Shown here: positions 19,553 through 30,500 of the stretch, piece by piece
How positions within the stretch are numbered: position 1 is the first letter of the stretch
How the letters are laid out: the number at the start of each line of letters is the position of its first letter
Program-made: the position numbers and the translations under genes
Notes under the pieces: generated by a model
Told to the model about the DNA's origin: nothing
The model's input: only the letters and a program-made list of their open reading frames with translations
The model's database searches: none
NCBI GenBank assembly: GCA_002077045.2
Contig: KZ111148.1
Coordinates: 1,650,138-1,689,177 of the forward strand
DNA length: 39,040 nt
Reading direction: 5' to 3'
DNA from: Rachicladosporium sp. CCFEE 5018
Taxonomy: Eukaryota > Ascomycota > Dothideomycetes > Cladosporiales > Cladosporiaceae

Positions 19553-19974
19553 AAGCAATGATGGTACCAAGCATGTGTATGGGTTTGGGCTATGCGACTC
19601 CTCGCTTAAAACAGATTGCTGTAGACCGCAAGGCAATAGAAATACCAAATACTCCACTCACCCAACTACATCCTCTCCATCTTCCACCTTGTATACTCTC
19701 AGACTTCATCGCATCTCACACCCGTAATATATGCACTCACGCGAAGAATAGAGGAAGCGGACCACTCCAGAGGTCCGCGTGGTCGACACTGCTGGTATGG
19801 CCTGCACCGCTATATCAAATTGCTCCTCAGGCTACCTACTAGAGATGTCGGAGAAGATCACACTCCCGCTAACAGCCGAGGTATGTGTATACACTTGCGG
19901 TGCGGCATGTAGTAGCATAGTCGTCCATGGTGAGTTGCTGCGCGGTCCGCTTCTTGTGTCACCTGCGTGACACT
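19553..19974. other. convergent intergenic region, no gene seen
   Basis: About 420 bp between the stops of the Ahc1-like gene and the Zn2Cys6 gene. It contains AT-richer runs such as AAATACC and TAATATATG that could serve 3'-end formation for both genes. No reading frame of interest, repeat or structured RNA was found. Confidence 0.5.
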
Positions 19975-21711
19975 TCACTGCACCGCACACCCCACATCCC
20001 CCTTACACCCGCCCAACCTCTCCTCTGCACTTAACAACCCCACCTCTCCATCCGCTACCTCACTCCACACTTCCTGCCTGACCCCCTGCATCATCATGCC
20101 CCACCCCTCGCCCCTTGTCCGCATCTCCCAAAACTTCCCTCTACACCTCTCCGCGACTCCAACCCACTTTGCACACCCGAAATCAGTCTCCCATTCCCTT
20201 AGCATGCCCATTAGCATGTCCTGCTCGCTGGTATTTGATGGTGAGGCCGGGCAGACAATGTAGGCTGCTACGAGGGCTATGGGCATGTATGCTGCGCCTA
20301 AGGGCCGGTAGCGAGAGACTGTGTGAGCTAGAATGAGGACTTCGGATATGAGGTGAGTGGCTGAGTGGTCGAGTTCTAGTTGCGATGGGAGGGTCGAGGA
20401 AGAGGGTGAGGGACCGTAAGGCAAGTTGGTGTGGGTTAGTACTGTAGAGGAAGTGGGAGAGTGGAGGGATAGCAGGATGTTGTAGATTAGTGTCACGGCC
20501 AGGAGCATGCCGTGGGCTGTTTGAAGGAGGGGAAGGACACTGCCCAGGGGTGACGCGCTAGGCGAGGGCAGGGAGGCGATGTACGTCAGGAAGAGTGCCT
20601 TGCGCGTGCTGAGTTCTTGCAGATCTACGAGGGCGTTCCGGTAGGCTGTGTTGATTTCAATAAGGTACCCGGACGGGCGTCGTACGTATAGGGGTATCTG
20701 GGCCAGTGTCCAGAGGCAGAGGCTGTCGTGAGTGAGGCCTCCCTTCTTTGAGGCATGTGTGTCGAGATTCTTCGGGCTGGCGGGACCAGATAGGGCAACG
20801 ATGTTCGTGTAGTACCAAGGATGGAGATTGCAGTTTGGGTTAAAGACGGATTCCATGAGCTAAGGCATGTATTAGCTCTCGTACATGTATCAAGTGTCCG
20901 AGATGGAGCTTGAACACATACCACCACGAGACAAAGAGCCGCGAGCAGCTGATGAGCAAAGCCGTCACCCAGCTTGCTGATGTCGAAAGTACCGGCTACA
21001 GTGTCCAGGACGCTCGCGATGGCTTCGCCATGGCTGAGTGTTCGTTCTCCTGGTCTTGAGAGCCATATCTAGGCATCGTCAATTCAGCTCGCATCCGAAA
21101 GCATCGGTATACACACCTGCGTGACCATGAGGAAATAGATCGCACACAGGATTTCGAGCATGCTCTTCTTGACATCGTCATCCTCCAGTGCTACCCGCAA
21201 CGCTGTCAAAGCGCTGCCGTACTTCGAGAGCGCAAGCTGGGTGGGCTGCGAAGTATGCACTACAGGGTATGCATGCGTCAACGCAGCTATCGATGCGTCC
21301 AGCGCCGTGTGCTTCCCCATTCGCGCCGGGATGTCGGGTAGGAACACTCCATAGCACATCACACTGTACCTAGGATCGGTGATGCTCAGGGTCGACACGA
21401 AGGCACTCGCAAGTGACGAGACCTCATCGCTGAGTGCGGGCACGGGCTTAGCGAGGAAGATCACCGCCTTGTCGGGCGAAGGCCCCTTTTTGCGCTTCGG
21501 GAGAATCTCTTCTTGGATGAACTTGTACCTTCGCTCCCCGTTGCCGTTGCACTGCAGTCCGCGGCGCGTACATCTCAAACAGGACGGGAGCTCCTGACCG
21601 CACTATGCAGACGTCAGCTGTCATGTAGTACTCCTGCTGAGTGGGGTTAATCACCTTCTTCTTTGCCTTACGGCAAGCTTCACATCCACGTCCCGATGGT
21701 ACACCCGGCAT
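19975..21711 (-). CDS. Zn(II)2Cys6 fungal transcription factor
   Basis: Assembled from four exons on the minus strand: 21711-21655, 21602-21117, 21068-20922 and 20859-19975. The introns of 52, 48 and 61 nt all fall between codons, giving 524 residues. The zinc cluster is complete only after splicing: C10-x2-C13-x6-C20-x6-C27-x2-C30-x6-C37, with the first intron between Lys19 and Cys20. A basic linker (K-R-K-K) follows. The rest resembles the alpha-helical fungal regulatory domain (DUF3468-like), with S-V-M-C-Y-G-V-F-L-P-D and L-E-I-L-C-A-I-Y-F-L-M-V-T-Q. Expected to bind CGG-containing sites in the nucleus. No metabolic cluster adjoins it, so the target is unknown. Acceptors read TAG in all three introns. 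Confidence 0.88.
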
Positions 21712-22360
21712 GATCTGACTGTGGGCTCGTGGAAAGCCAGCTATGTCGCTCGCTCACCCCCAACGAAGCAGCTGAGGGTTGCGAGACCGCATCGAGGTAC
21801 ACTCTCATCCGCAACGGGCAGTCCGAGATGGTCATCCTTCCTGTCCTGCACCGCCATAAGGCTGAAGCTATTGGCGTCGATTGGCAAGTGGGATGAATCA
21901 GCATGATCGACTTCGCATGGCGCCGCATAGTGCCTCTTTGAGCATCGCGGACGTCGATCACAAAGCCTTGGCGGTGTCGCGGAGCTCATGATACGGGATC
22001 TCAGTGTTTCGATTCGACTTGCTCTTAGACCGTGCACCATGCTGCTAACGTACGTCTACAACGAGGGAAAAGTCATGAAATCGCGTACAGTGCGGTCTTC
22101 GCATGTTTGCAGACGGTCAACACAGTCCGAACATGAGACGTATAGGTGAAGTACGGGAGTGCTGCCGCCTTGTGTTGTGTGAAATTTTCATTGTAGCGAG
22201 CGTCTTTACGAAACATCTGAGCGCTTCAGCTCGATTTGCAGGCCTTCTATCACCTCGTCATTACTGTTCCTGAGCGCCATTGCGAAGCAAATTGGATATC
22301 ATCAAGCATCGCCCAACCCAGAACGCCATCCCATCTGTCCGCCTTCTCGTCACGTATCGT
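21712..22360 (-). promoter_or_regulatory. intergenic region upstream of the Zn2Cys6 gene
   Basis: About 650 bp between the stop of the DUF7598-like gene and the start of the Zn2Cys6 gene, both on the minus strand. It should contain the regulator's promoter. No obvious inverted CGG pair, repeat or RNA gene was found by eye. The open frames inside it are short and unrecognised. Confidence 0.45.
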
Positions 22361-23602
22361 CTAAGTAGGTCTCCATCTGAACGCCTCAGCTTCGCCACCT
22401 CTGCTCGGGTGGAAAGCACTGTCTGGTCTTGCCACCAGATGCGCAAACTGCGGATTCACTCCAATCGGACCCGAGATCTCCACCTCCTTCTCAACGTTCA
22501 CTGGGAGCTGAGGTCCTACGCTAGCCCGTCCACTCTTGCGACCTCGAGTGAAGGCGCCCCAAACACTCTTCTTCGGGCAGTCGGTAGTGCGAGAGTACTT
22601 GCTTGTTGGGGAGATCGGAGCTGCGGTAGGGTATGGTGGTGATGTGGTGTTGTGGTAGGAGGGAAGCAGGGATGTGCGATGGGTTGTAGGCGTGTGGAAG
22701 AGGCGAAGCGGACTGTGCGGCTTTGGCGACATGTGGGAAATGTACGAGGCCGCCGCGAGCTCAGGAGCGGAAGGTGTAGTCGATTGGCTTGCTGATGAGG
22801 GCATGGGCGTTTTGTGCACTGCAACAGCGCCTTTGGCACGGACCTGGCGGGCGGTGATGTTCTTGCTGCGGTCGCGGAACACGTAGCTCTGATAGTGGTG
22901 TCAGCAACACCCTTCATGAAGAAAGCAGCAAGGAACTTACGGCTATCAAATTTGCCCAGCCGAGCACGAAGATGATGCAGCCTGAGCTGATAACGATGCG
23001 CCAGAAGGCCAAGCCGAGGGACTCCTGGCTTGTAGCTTCCTTGTTGAGGTTACCCAGCATATTGATACCGAGAACGATCATGGAAAGTGCAAGTGCCACG
23101 AAGCCGTGCGAAGGGCTGAGCACAGGCCAATTGCGTGCATAGTAACCGCGGAAAAGTGAGAGCTCCGAGCATAGTAGGAACACTAAGATAAAGTCAGTGT
23201 TGCAACAGGGATGATATAAAAGCTCGACGCAACGTACTGCTGGTGACTGCGGTCAAGACATGCGTAACAGCGTCAAAGAAAAAGAACTTTGACGAGACCG
23301 AGGTCTTGACGAGCATGACGATGCTGGCTGTGATCACGGCCATCAATCCGATCACGTTCATGACACGGATGCCGTTCAGGATCACGTAGCCGGGACCGGC
23401 GAGTGACTTGGGTGAGAGCGTCATGTTGTTCGTCTCCTCCACGTGCTGCTTACTTTGTGATGGTTGTAGGAAAGAGGCGATCTTCTCGAGCTTAGGGCTC
23501 TCGATTGGGACGTAAAGCAGTCTACAGTATGGCTGTCAGCGCGTTTCCCGCAGGGTCTTCTCGGTGTACTTACTTCTCTGTTGGCCACAACCGCAGGAAC
23601 AT
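22361..23602 (-). CDS. four-TM membrane protein, DUF7598-like
   Basis: Assembled from four exons: 23602-23574 (29 nt), 23521-23238, 23182-22941 and 22888-22361, with introns of 52, 55 and 52 nt, giving 360 residues. The first exon opens M-F-L-R-L-W-P-T-E and joins in frame to L-L-Y-V-P-I-E-S-P. Without it the first ATG would be at 23424 and 42 residues would be lost. Four hydrophobic segments lie at about 55-80, 89-112, 131-149 and 162-185. Conserved-looking parts are L-N-G-I-R-V-M-N-V-I-G, S-L-F-R-G-Y-Y-A-R-N-W-P, and E-S-L-G-L-A-F-W-R-I-V. The C-terminal 170 residues are polar and Ser/Pro-rich, opening V-F-R-D-R-S-K-N-I-T-A-R-Q-V-R. The family is common in filamentous ascomycetes; its function is unknown to me. 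Confidence 0.82.
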
Positions 23603-24602
23603 GTGCAGTCTTTAAGTAGTCGATTAGGGTATGTTACAGCTGGCCAGCAGTGTGTCGGACGGTGGGCCTAGCGGGTCGTGAAAGAATTAATGAAAGCAAG
23701 TATGGCTGCGTTGGTCAGGTGTAAGGTGAACGATGAGTAGGAAGCAGAAGGAAAGAGAGACGACCAGCGCCGCGAAGGCTATGGATTATTCCTGACAACA
23801 ATAGCAGAACTGAAAACAAGAAGAGGATGTAGGAAGAATACCGCGGTAGCTTATTCTCGTTCAAATCCAGGCGCGTGACTGATTTGCGCGATCATAGCCG
23901 CTGTTGCTATTGTCGCGAGCGCTGCTATCCGGTATTCACGCGCCTGTGCTCGACACTCGAAGATCCTCACGACGAGCGTGTGGTCAACGTGAGGCATGAA
24001 ACACGTTATAGGAACAGAAAAGCGCGATACGCCTTGTACGAAACGGACCATACTGAGCGTCAGCTGTAGCTAGTTGCAAGACCTGCTGCGCGCCATTGGC
24101 TCTCGACTGGCCAAAGGTATGCTTTTTCCCGCTCGCGTCGAGACCTGGCCGTGCGACACTAATCGATAGGTTTCCGTTTGCTGCTGCACGAAGCGCGCTT
24201 CAGTTTCAGAGTCGAGTCAAAGCTTCTTCGCGATCTGCTTGGTGTGCCAATCTACATGACTCAAATCTGCCGCCAAGGCTTGAACAGTCGGCATACCGTG
24301 ATATTGGTGCGATAGTGATATTAGCGCTAGGTATTTGGATCGTCAATTGATGTAATTGTCACCTCGACGAAGAGCGTGTTATAGTCGTGAGGCAACGACA
24401 CGTGTGACGAACTTAGCCTGTTGCGGGGCGGACCGCTGCCACCATCCTTATTCAATCGCTACGATAACCCAATCTTTTCCTCTCATCAGTCCGCCACATA
24501 CACCGCAGAGATTCGCAATAGATTGAAGAGTGTTACCACAAGCGACCAGAAGTGCTTCTCAAGTCCTCCGCAGATCTCGGTGGACAACCAGCATCGCACG
24601 AA
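23603..24602. promoter_or_regulatory. divergent intergenic region, DUF7598-like (-) / SERF-like (+)
   Basis: About 1 kb between divergent starts. It should hold both promoters. GTTCAAATCC at 23859-23868 resembles a tRNA B box, but no cloverleaf can be folded around it. Stretches near 23700-23830 are purine-rich (AGAAGGAAAGAGAGA), which on the minus strand is the pyrimidine-rich leader expected for the DUF7598-like gene. Confidence 0.45.
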
Positions 24603-24909
24603 ATGGCGCGTGGCAATCAGCGTGAAAATGCTCGGGAGGCAGCTGCAAAGAAGGCCGGCAACGTAGTATGTCCCTCTCTCCAGCCTTCAGATGGTCATTC
24701 CTTGACTGACATGATTTCTTAGAAAAATAAGACCACGATGAGCGGCTCGGAGCAGATGCGCAACAAGGACGAAGTTGCGAAGATCATGCGCGAGAAGCAG
24801 TTGGCTGGTACGTCTTGCTCCCTTGTGATCCGGTAACAGAGTCAATACTGACTCTTCCATAGCCGAAGAGAAGAAGAAGGCTGAAGCCGCTGCTGGGGGC
24901 AAGAAGTGA
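24603..24909 (+). CDS. small SERF/4F5 family protein
   Basis: A 64-residue protein split over three exons: 24603-24665, 24723-24807 and 24863-24909, with introns of 57 and 55 nt (GTATGT..TTAG and GTACGT..ATAG). The N-terminus M-A-R-G-N-Q-R-E-N-A-R is the 4F5/SERF signature. The rest is highly charged and helical, with K-N-K-T-T-M-S-G-S-E-Q-M-R at the first junction and a Lys/Ala-rich tail ending G-G-K-K. SERF proteins are small disordered factors linked to RNA binding and to promoting amyloid formation. The role in fungi is not well defined. The second junction falls inside an Ala codon (G+CC). An alternative donor 3 nt upstream (24663) would remove one Val. No long single frame reveals this gene, so it is easily missed. 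Confidence 0.88.
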
Positions 24910-25279
24910 GGATGCGAAAATGTGCGATTTGTTTGTCCTGGTGGACTTAGCGATATGGGATCGAGACGAAGGGCTGACTATAGATCGTGATTGCTTTGAA
25001 TGATTGAACGATGCCACAAGCGACCCCTATATCCGTCTTGACATGTTATGCCTTTCCCGTCCGTTCCGCTGCTGCTTGACCACAGTGAGATGTTGAGGGC
25101 CTCGAATGGAAAGTCTCGAACCCTCCCTCATGCATGCACGTTTTCCGCTAAGTCATATTGACTTGTCAAGGGTCCAACACTAGCTTGCCTCCCATTGTCC
25201 GCTGTGCACATCGACCCTTGGACTCGTCAGACCACGGTGCGACCCCAAGAACCTCATCTTGCCGGCGTGACCAGTAGCC
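24910..25279 (+). promoter_or_regulatory. intergenic region upstream of the desaturase gene
   Basis: About 370 bp between two tandem + strand genes, holding the 3' UTR of the SERF-like gene and the promoter of the desaturase. The stretch just before 25280 has no upstream ATG in the last 100 bases other than those of shadow frames. No repeat or RNA gene was seen. Confidence 0.4.
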
Positions 25280-26477
25280 ATGCCGACCACAGTCCTTACC
25301 GCTACGATAGCGCAGCCTACTGAGGCTGAGACGAAACACGACGCTGCCAAAATGGCCAGCACAGAAGCCAATGGCAAAGAGCGAGAAGACTTCTTCTGGG
25401 CATACACCGAGGAACCACATAGGACCAGACGACAGGCGATCATAAAGGCACATCCAGAGGTCCTCAAGCTGTGCGGACCCGAGCCATTGACCATTCCGGT
25501 GGTGCTGGCTGTCGTTACGCTACAAGTCTTCTGCGCTTGGTTCGTGAGAGATGCAGCCTTCTTCTCATGGCGCTTCCTTACCACCGCGTACATCATTGGC
25601 GCGACCGCGAACCAGAACCTCTTCCTCGCCATACACGAGATCTCACATAACCTCGCCTTCAAGTCACCCTTTGCCAACAGATTCTTCGCCGTGGTAGCCA
25701 ACCTACCAATTGGCATCCCATACTCGGCGTCTTTTAGGGTAAGCCGCACCACCTCCTCCTTACTCTCTCCATACTAAAGCCATCCAGCCTTACCACCTCA
25801 CCCATCACAAGTCGCTCGGCGTCGATGGCTTGGACACCGACCTCCCTACTGCCCTCGAAGCCTGGTTCCTTGACTCTGTCGGAGGAAAGGCCTTCTTCTG
25901 TACCTTCCAGATCCTGTTCTACGCCCTCCGCCCCATGATGGTCTACAAAATCCCTCTCACGAACATCCACGCCTTCAACATCGCCGCCCAGATTGCGTTT
26001 AATGTCGCGATACTCAAGATGTTCGGGGCTATGGCGTTGGGATACTTCATCATGAGCTCCTTCCTCGCCGGCTCTCTCCATCCCTGCGCAGGACACTTCA
26101 TAGCAGAGCACTACGTGTTTTCGCAGCATGCAAGATTAGCAGAGGGAAGAAAGAGCGAGGCAGCGAAGCTAGCGCCACCACCGGAGACGTTCTCGTACTA
26201 CGGGATACTCAACATCTTCACCTACAACGTGGGATTACACAACGAGCATCACGATTTCCCGGCTATACCTTGGACGAGGCTATGGAAGCTCAACGAGATT
26301 GCGAACGAGTTCTACTGCGATCTGCCCTGCCATCACAGCTGGGTGGGCGTGACCTGGCAGTTCATCAGGGACAAGGAGGTCGGCTTGTGGTGTAGAGTGA
26401 AGAGGAAGGAGGGTGGAAGGAAAGTTGGCGCTGGCGAGGGCGCGATGCATGCCCAGCCGCCGCTGGTGTCGAGGTGA
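25280..26477 (+). CDS. sphingolipid delta-4 desaturase (dihydroceramide desaturase)
   Basis: Introduces the 4,5-trans double bond into the sphingoid base of ceramide in the ER, in fungi mainly on the route to glucosylceramide. Two exons, 25280-25738 and 25788-26477, with a 49-nt intron (GTAAGC..CAG, with a TACTAA branch-like element), giving 382 residues. The N-terminal lipid-desaturase motif D-F-F-W-A-Y-T-E-E-P-H starts near residue 36. The three di-iron histidine boxes are intact: H-E-I-S-H at 119-123, H-L-T-H-H at 156-160 (completed by the splice) and H-N-E-H-H at 304-308. S-L-H-P-C-A-G-H-F-I-A-E-H-Y is also conserved. Several hydrophobic segments lie between. A second in-frame Met at 25352 is an alternative start. 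Confidence 0.94.
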
Positions 26478-26864
26478 AGGCGATACGTTGTACAGTATAG
26501 ATAATGCATAGATGTCATGCCCATGTCGATTAGAAGCTCTGACTTGGCGCTCACTACTTCTGCTGTTCCGTAATCTCAATGCGTGGCTAGAAAGAGGTCT
26601 GGACGTGGATGGCCTTCTCGAACGGACTCGACGAGATGTAAAAGTGCCATCATTGGTGTCCAAGATTGAGCGGTGCACTGTTAGCCACTCCAGTCGGTGG
26701 CGTGCCTTGCAGCCTGAGGCAATCCGACCGCGAAGCTCGAAGGCATCTTGAATGCCCTCAATGCATCGACCACGCCATTACGACTCAGCCAAGTACTATA
26801 CATCCGACACAACGTACACCTCGCCTACATCCGGTCCATGATACAATCTAATGACATCTATAGC
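26478..26864 (+). promoter_or_regulatory. intergenic region upstream of COX8
   Basis: About 390 bp between tandem + strand genes. It holds the desaturase 3' UTR and the COX8 promoter and leader. An in-frame ATG at 26838, nine codons before the chosen COX8 start, lies in its last part. No other feature was seen. Confidence 0.4.
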
Positions 26865-27212
26865 ATGCTCTCCCGAACATTCGCCCGCCTGCCGGCCACC
26901 ACCGCCCGCCGCGGCTTCCATACCACACGCCCCCAGTTCGCCTCGCCGTACCATTACCCCGAGGGACCGCGAAGCAACATTCCATTCAATCCACTCACAA
27001 GATTCTTTGCGGTGAGATACTGGACGTTCATGGGTAGGCACACGAGTTGGGCGAGAGGCGCTGAGGTAGAAGAGATAAGCTAACGCGGCCATAGCTGTTG
27101 GATTTGGAGCACCATTCGGCATCGCAGGTAAGCTTGAGACTTGGACGAAGATGTGGATGATGGGCAGGTGCTGACGATGTGGACAGTGTGGCAGACGTAC
27201 AAGAACAAATAG
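26865..27212 (+). CDS. COX8: cytochrome c oxidase subunit 8 (COX VIIc homologue), mitochondrial
   Basis: A small subunit of respiratory complex IV in the inner mitochondrial membrane. Three exons: 26865-27033, 27095-27127 (33 nt) and 27187-27212 (26 nt), with introns of 61 and 59 nt, giving 75 residues. The N-terminal 20 or so residues are basic and hydroxylated without acids (M-L-S-R-T-F-A-R-L, then A-R-R-G-F-H-T-T-R), a mitochondrial presequence. The mature part carries P-Y-H-Y-P-E-G-P-R-S-N and P-F-N-P-L-T-R-F-F-A-V-R-Y-W. Splicing then gives F-M-A-V-G-F-G-A-P-F-G-I-A and ends V-W-Q-T-Y-K-N-K, one membrane helix, as in fungal Cox8. The start was chosen to match the presequence. Confidence 0.92.
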
Positions 27213-27516
27213 AGGGTGCGCTGGGCTGAGGCGCTTTGGAGGGATGGCGGGAGGGCCAATGCGGCTGGAGGGCCTAGCACTCGGTCACGTCGTGACACTC
27301 GTCTGCGGTACATGTGCAAGTTCTACGGCGCAACTGCGACGGGGATAGCAACGCAATACTACGGGAGCTTCACTTCGAGACATATTGCAAGCTGATTGGC
27401 TCGCTCGGCCTTCCCGCTAGCGTTTCTGTACATAAAATATATCAATCTTAAACAAAGGTCAATGTCACACTGCCAGCGTTAACGTGGGTGATCGACTGAG
27501 GCATGCAACTCATACA
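27213..27516 (+). promoter_or_regulatory. intergenic region upstream of ELP1
   Basis: About 300 bp between COX8 and ELP1, both on the + strand. An AT-rich run (ATAAAATATATCAATCTTAAAC) lies about 80-60 bases before the ELP1 start and is the most likely core promoter element in the gap. No gene or repeat was seen. Confidence 0.45.
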
Positions 27517-30500
27517 ATGCGCAATCTGCGGAATATCGTCCACGAGATAATCGTCTTCGGCGAAGAATCTGCACCTCTCGTCGCAACTGCGTGGGACCCG
27601 TCTGATGATTCACTCATATGCGCCTTCGGTCCTACCGAGATTGACACTCTCCTTACCGTCAAGCGCTTCAAGAATGCTTCCAACCCCGAAGATTGCCTCA
27701 AGATAGCATCCTGGGACGCACCATCGCCGAATCCAGATCTACCCGTTGATCGAGTCCTAAATCTTCACTACTTCGCGGACGCCGGACTCATCACTCTCGT
27801 TCTCGCAGGCGGAGACATCGTCACCGTGCGCGAGGATGCCACACCTGATCAGGACCTGATCGAGATTGTGGGCTCCGTCGATGCTGGCATCGCAGCCGCA
27901 GTATGGAGTCCAGACGAGGAGCTTCTTGCCATCGCCACCAACGCAGACACCGTGCTGTTTATGACTCGAGACTTCGAGAGCATAGCTAACATCACATTGA
28001 CTTCCGATGATTTTAAGGTCTCTGATCATGTCTCGGTCGGGTGGGGAAAGGCGGAGACGCAGTTCAAGGGACGGGGTGCGAAGGCATTGCGAGATCCGAC
28101 AGTGCCGGAGCATGTCGATGAGGGAAAGCTCAGCGACTTGGACGATGGAAGGGCGAGTTTGTCATGGCGGGGCGATGGACAGTATGTGGCCATGAACAGT
28201 GTGCTTGACTCAACGCCTAAGCGCAGGATCATCCGAGTGTTCTCGAGGGAGGGTGTCCTGGAAAGCGTGAGTGAGGCTGTGAACGGACTCGGCGGCGCGA
28301 TCAGCTGGAAGCCAAGTGGACAATTGATCGCTGCTACACAGCATTTGGCGGACGGAATTGACATCGTATTCTTCGAACGGAACGGCCTGCGTCACGGAGA
28401 CTTCAGCCTGCGACTCAATGCCAACGAGCTGGCCGAGGTGCGCGACAACATCGATCTTGCATGGAATGTCGAATCGACTGTCCTGGCAATCTCGTTGCCG
28501 GGTAGAACACAGCTCTGGACGACGAACAATTATCACTGGTACCTCAAGCAGGAGATTATCTTCGCTGATCAGGACCCATTGCCACAACTAGCGAAGACCA
28601 CGTGGCATCCAGAAAAGTCTCTACGACTAAGCTGCAGTACAGGCGATGGATTGCGAACACTGGAGTACACTCTGAATGTCTCGCGAGGGCCAGTGAATGC
28701 TCCTCACGATACTGGCACAGTGGCAGTCATCGACGGCTGTAAGGTGAAGATCACACCACTACGCACAGCGAACGTACCACCGCCCATGGCATTCGAAGAG
28801 GTCGAGTACTCAGACAGTGCCCTGGATGTGGCTTTCAGTCGCACGGGTAACGAATTCGCAATCTTGCACCACGGCGAAGTGACCTTCTGGGAGTGCGATT
28901 ACAGTGCCAAACCAATGGTGCGTGCGAAGCATGTCCAAACAGTCTCTCTGGCGGCTCTCGAAGAAACCAGGAGTTCACCGCGCCAGTTATGTCTTGGTCC
29001 CGGTGAAGAAGCATTGGTGCTCTCCTCCGAGGCAGGTTCGGGCAGCTCTCAAGTGCACGTCCTCTCAAAGAACTCGACGATGAGCAGTATGATCACAGCA
29101 GCACATGTGTTATCACTTTCCGCGCGCTCTGATCATGAGCGGATACACTGCCTTGATACTGAAGGTACGCTCGCCAGTGTCACCTACGACAATACACCGG
29201 ACGGGATGTCAAGCATCGAGTTCGAGCCTTTGCTCGTTCAATTGCCAACTTCATGCCCACAGACAGCCGTCTGGCGACATGATGGGCCTTCTCGTGTCTT
29301 CAGCCTTAGCGCGAGCGGAGTATTGCATATTAGAGGTGACGGAGTAGCAACTACTATATCAGGGTGCACTTCTTTCATTGTCGCAGCAAGCCATCTGATT
29401 TACACCACAAGTCAGCACCTGCTGAAGTTTGTGCATCTTCACGACGGCGATCTCAGCATTCCTCCAGACGAGCCGGAGAAGGACGAACGATGCCGCAACA
29501 TCGAGCGTGGTGCGAGGCTGATCACAGTAATGCCCAGTGCATACTCGCTAGTCTTGCAAATGCCTCGGGGTAACCTTGAAACCATACACCCACGAGCTCT
29601 GGTTCTCGCAGGCATCCGATCGGCTATCAACGATCGAGACTACAAGAAAGCGTTCCTGATCTGTCGGACGCATCGTGTGGATATGAACTTTCTACATGAC
29701 TATGCGCCACAGCAATTCATGAGAGACGTGGAGCTTGTGGTCAAGCAGATCAAGAAGAAGGAGTACATTGATCTGCTACTCTCCTCTATGTCGGAGGAGA
29801 ATGTTGCTGAAGGCATCTGCAAGGAGACGCTACTTATGTCTTCTGATCTACCGGTTGTGAACGGCGTGAACGGTACAGTACACGAAGTAAAGATACCGAC
29901 TTCGAAGGTCAACGCAGTTTGTAATGCGTTCATTGCCGTTTTGGAAAAGGACCGGAGCCGATATCTGCAGAACATTGTTACCGCCCATGTATGCAAGCAG
30001 CCACCAGACCTGGCTGCTGGCCTGACGCTTGTCTCGGAGCTACGAATCGCTGGAGATGAGGCACAGCTCACCCGAGCTATCGAGCATATCTGCTTCCTTG
30101 CAGATGTGAACCAGTTGTACGATACTGCGCTGGGCTTGTACGATCTTGAAGTGACGTTGCTAGTGGCGCAAGAGTCGCAGAAAGACCCGAGGGAGTATCT
30201 TCCGTACTTGCAGAATCTACAGGACATGTCGGACTTGCGTCAACGCTTCGCGATCGACAATGACCTCAAGCGACATGGCAAAGCCTTGACGCATTTAGGC
30301 GAGCTGGCGGTGTTCGATGAAGTAACAACGTATACAGTCAAACATGATCTATACAGCACAGCCTTAATACTGTATCGCTATGACGCTGCCCGCACGAAGA
30401 CACTGATGGCCCTGTACGCCGAGTACCTGAGCAGTTGTAGCAAATACAGAGAAGCAGGTATAGCCTACGACTTCGTTCAAGACTACACCAAAGCCTACGA

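Noticed and set aside
23859..23868. GTTCAAATCC, like a tRNA B box
   Set aside because: No matching T-stem, anticodon arm or acceptor stem can be folded around it and no A box lies at the right distance.
25180..25752. 190-codon minus-strand frame over the desaturase
   Set aside because: It is antisense to the intact, histidine-box-bearing desaturase exon and has no family features.
27484..27516. Eleven-codon upstream extension of ELP1
   Set aside because: It would need a GTG start; the ATG at 27517 opens with the family's typical N-terminus.
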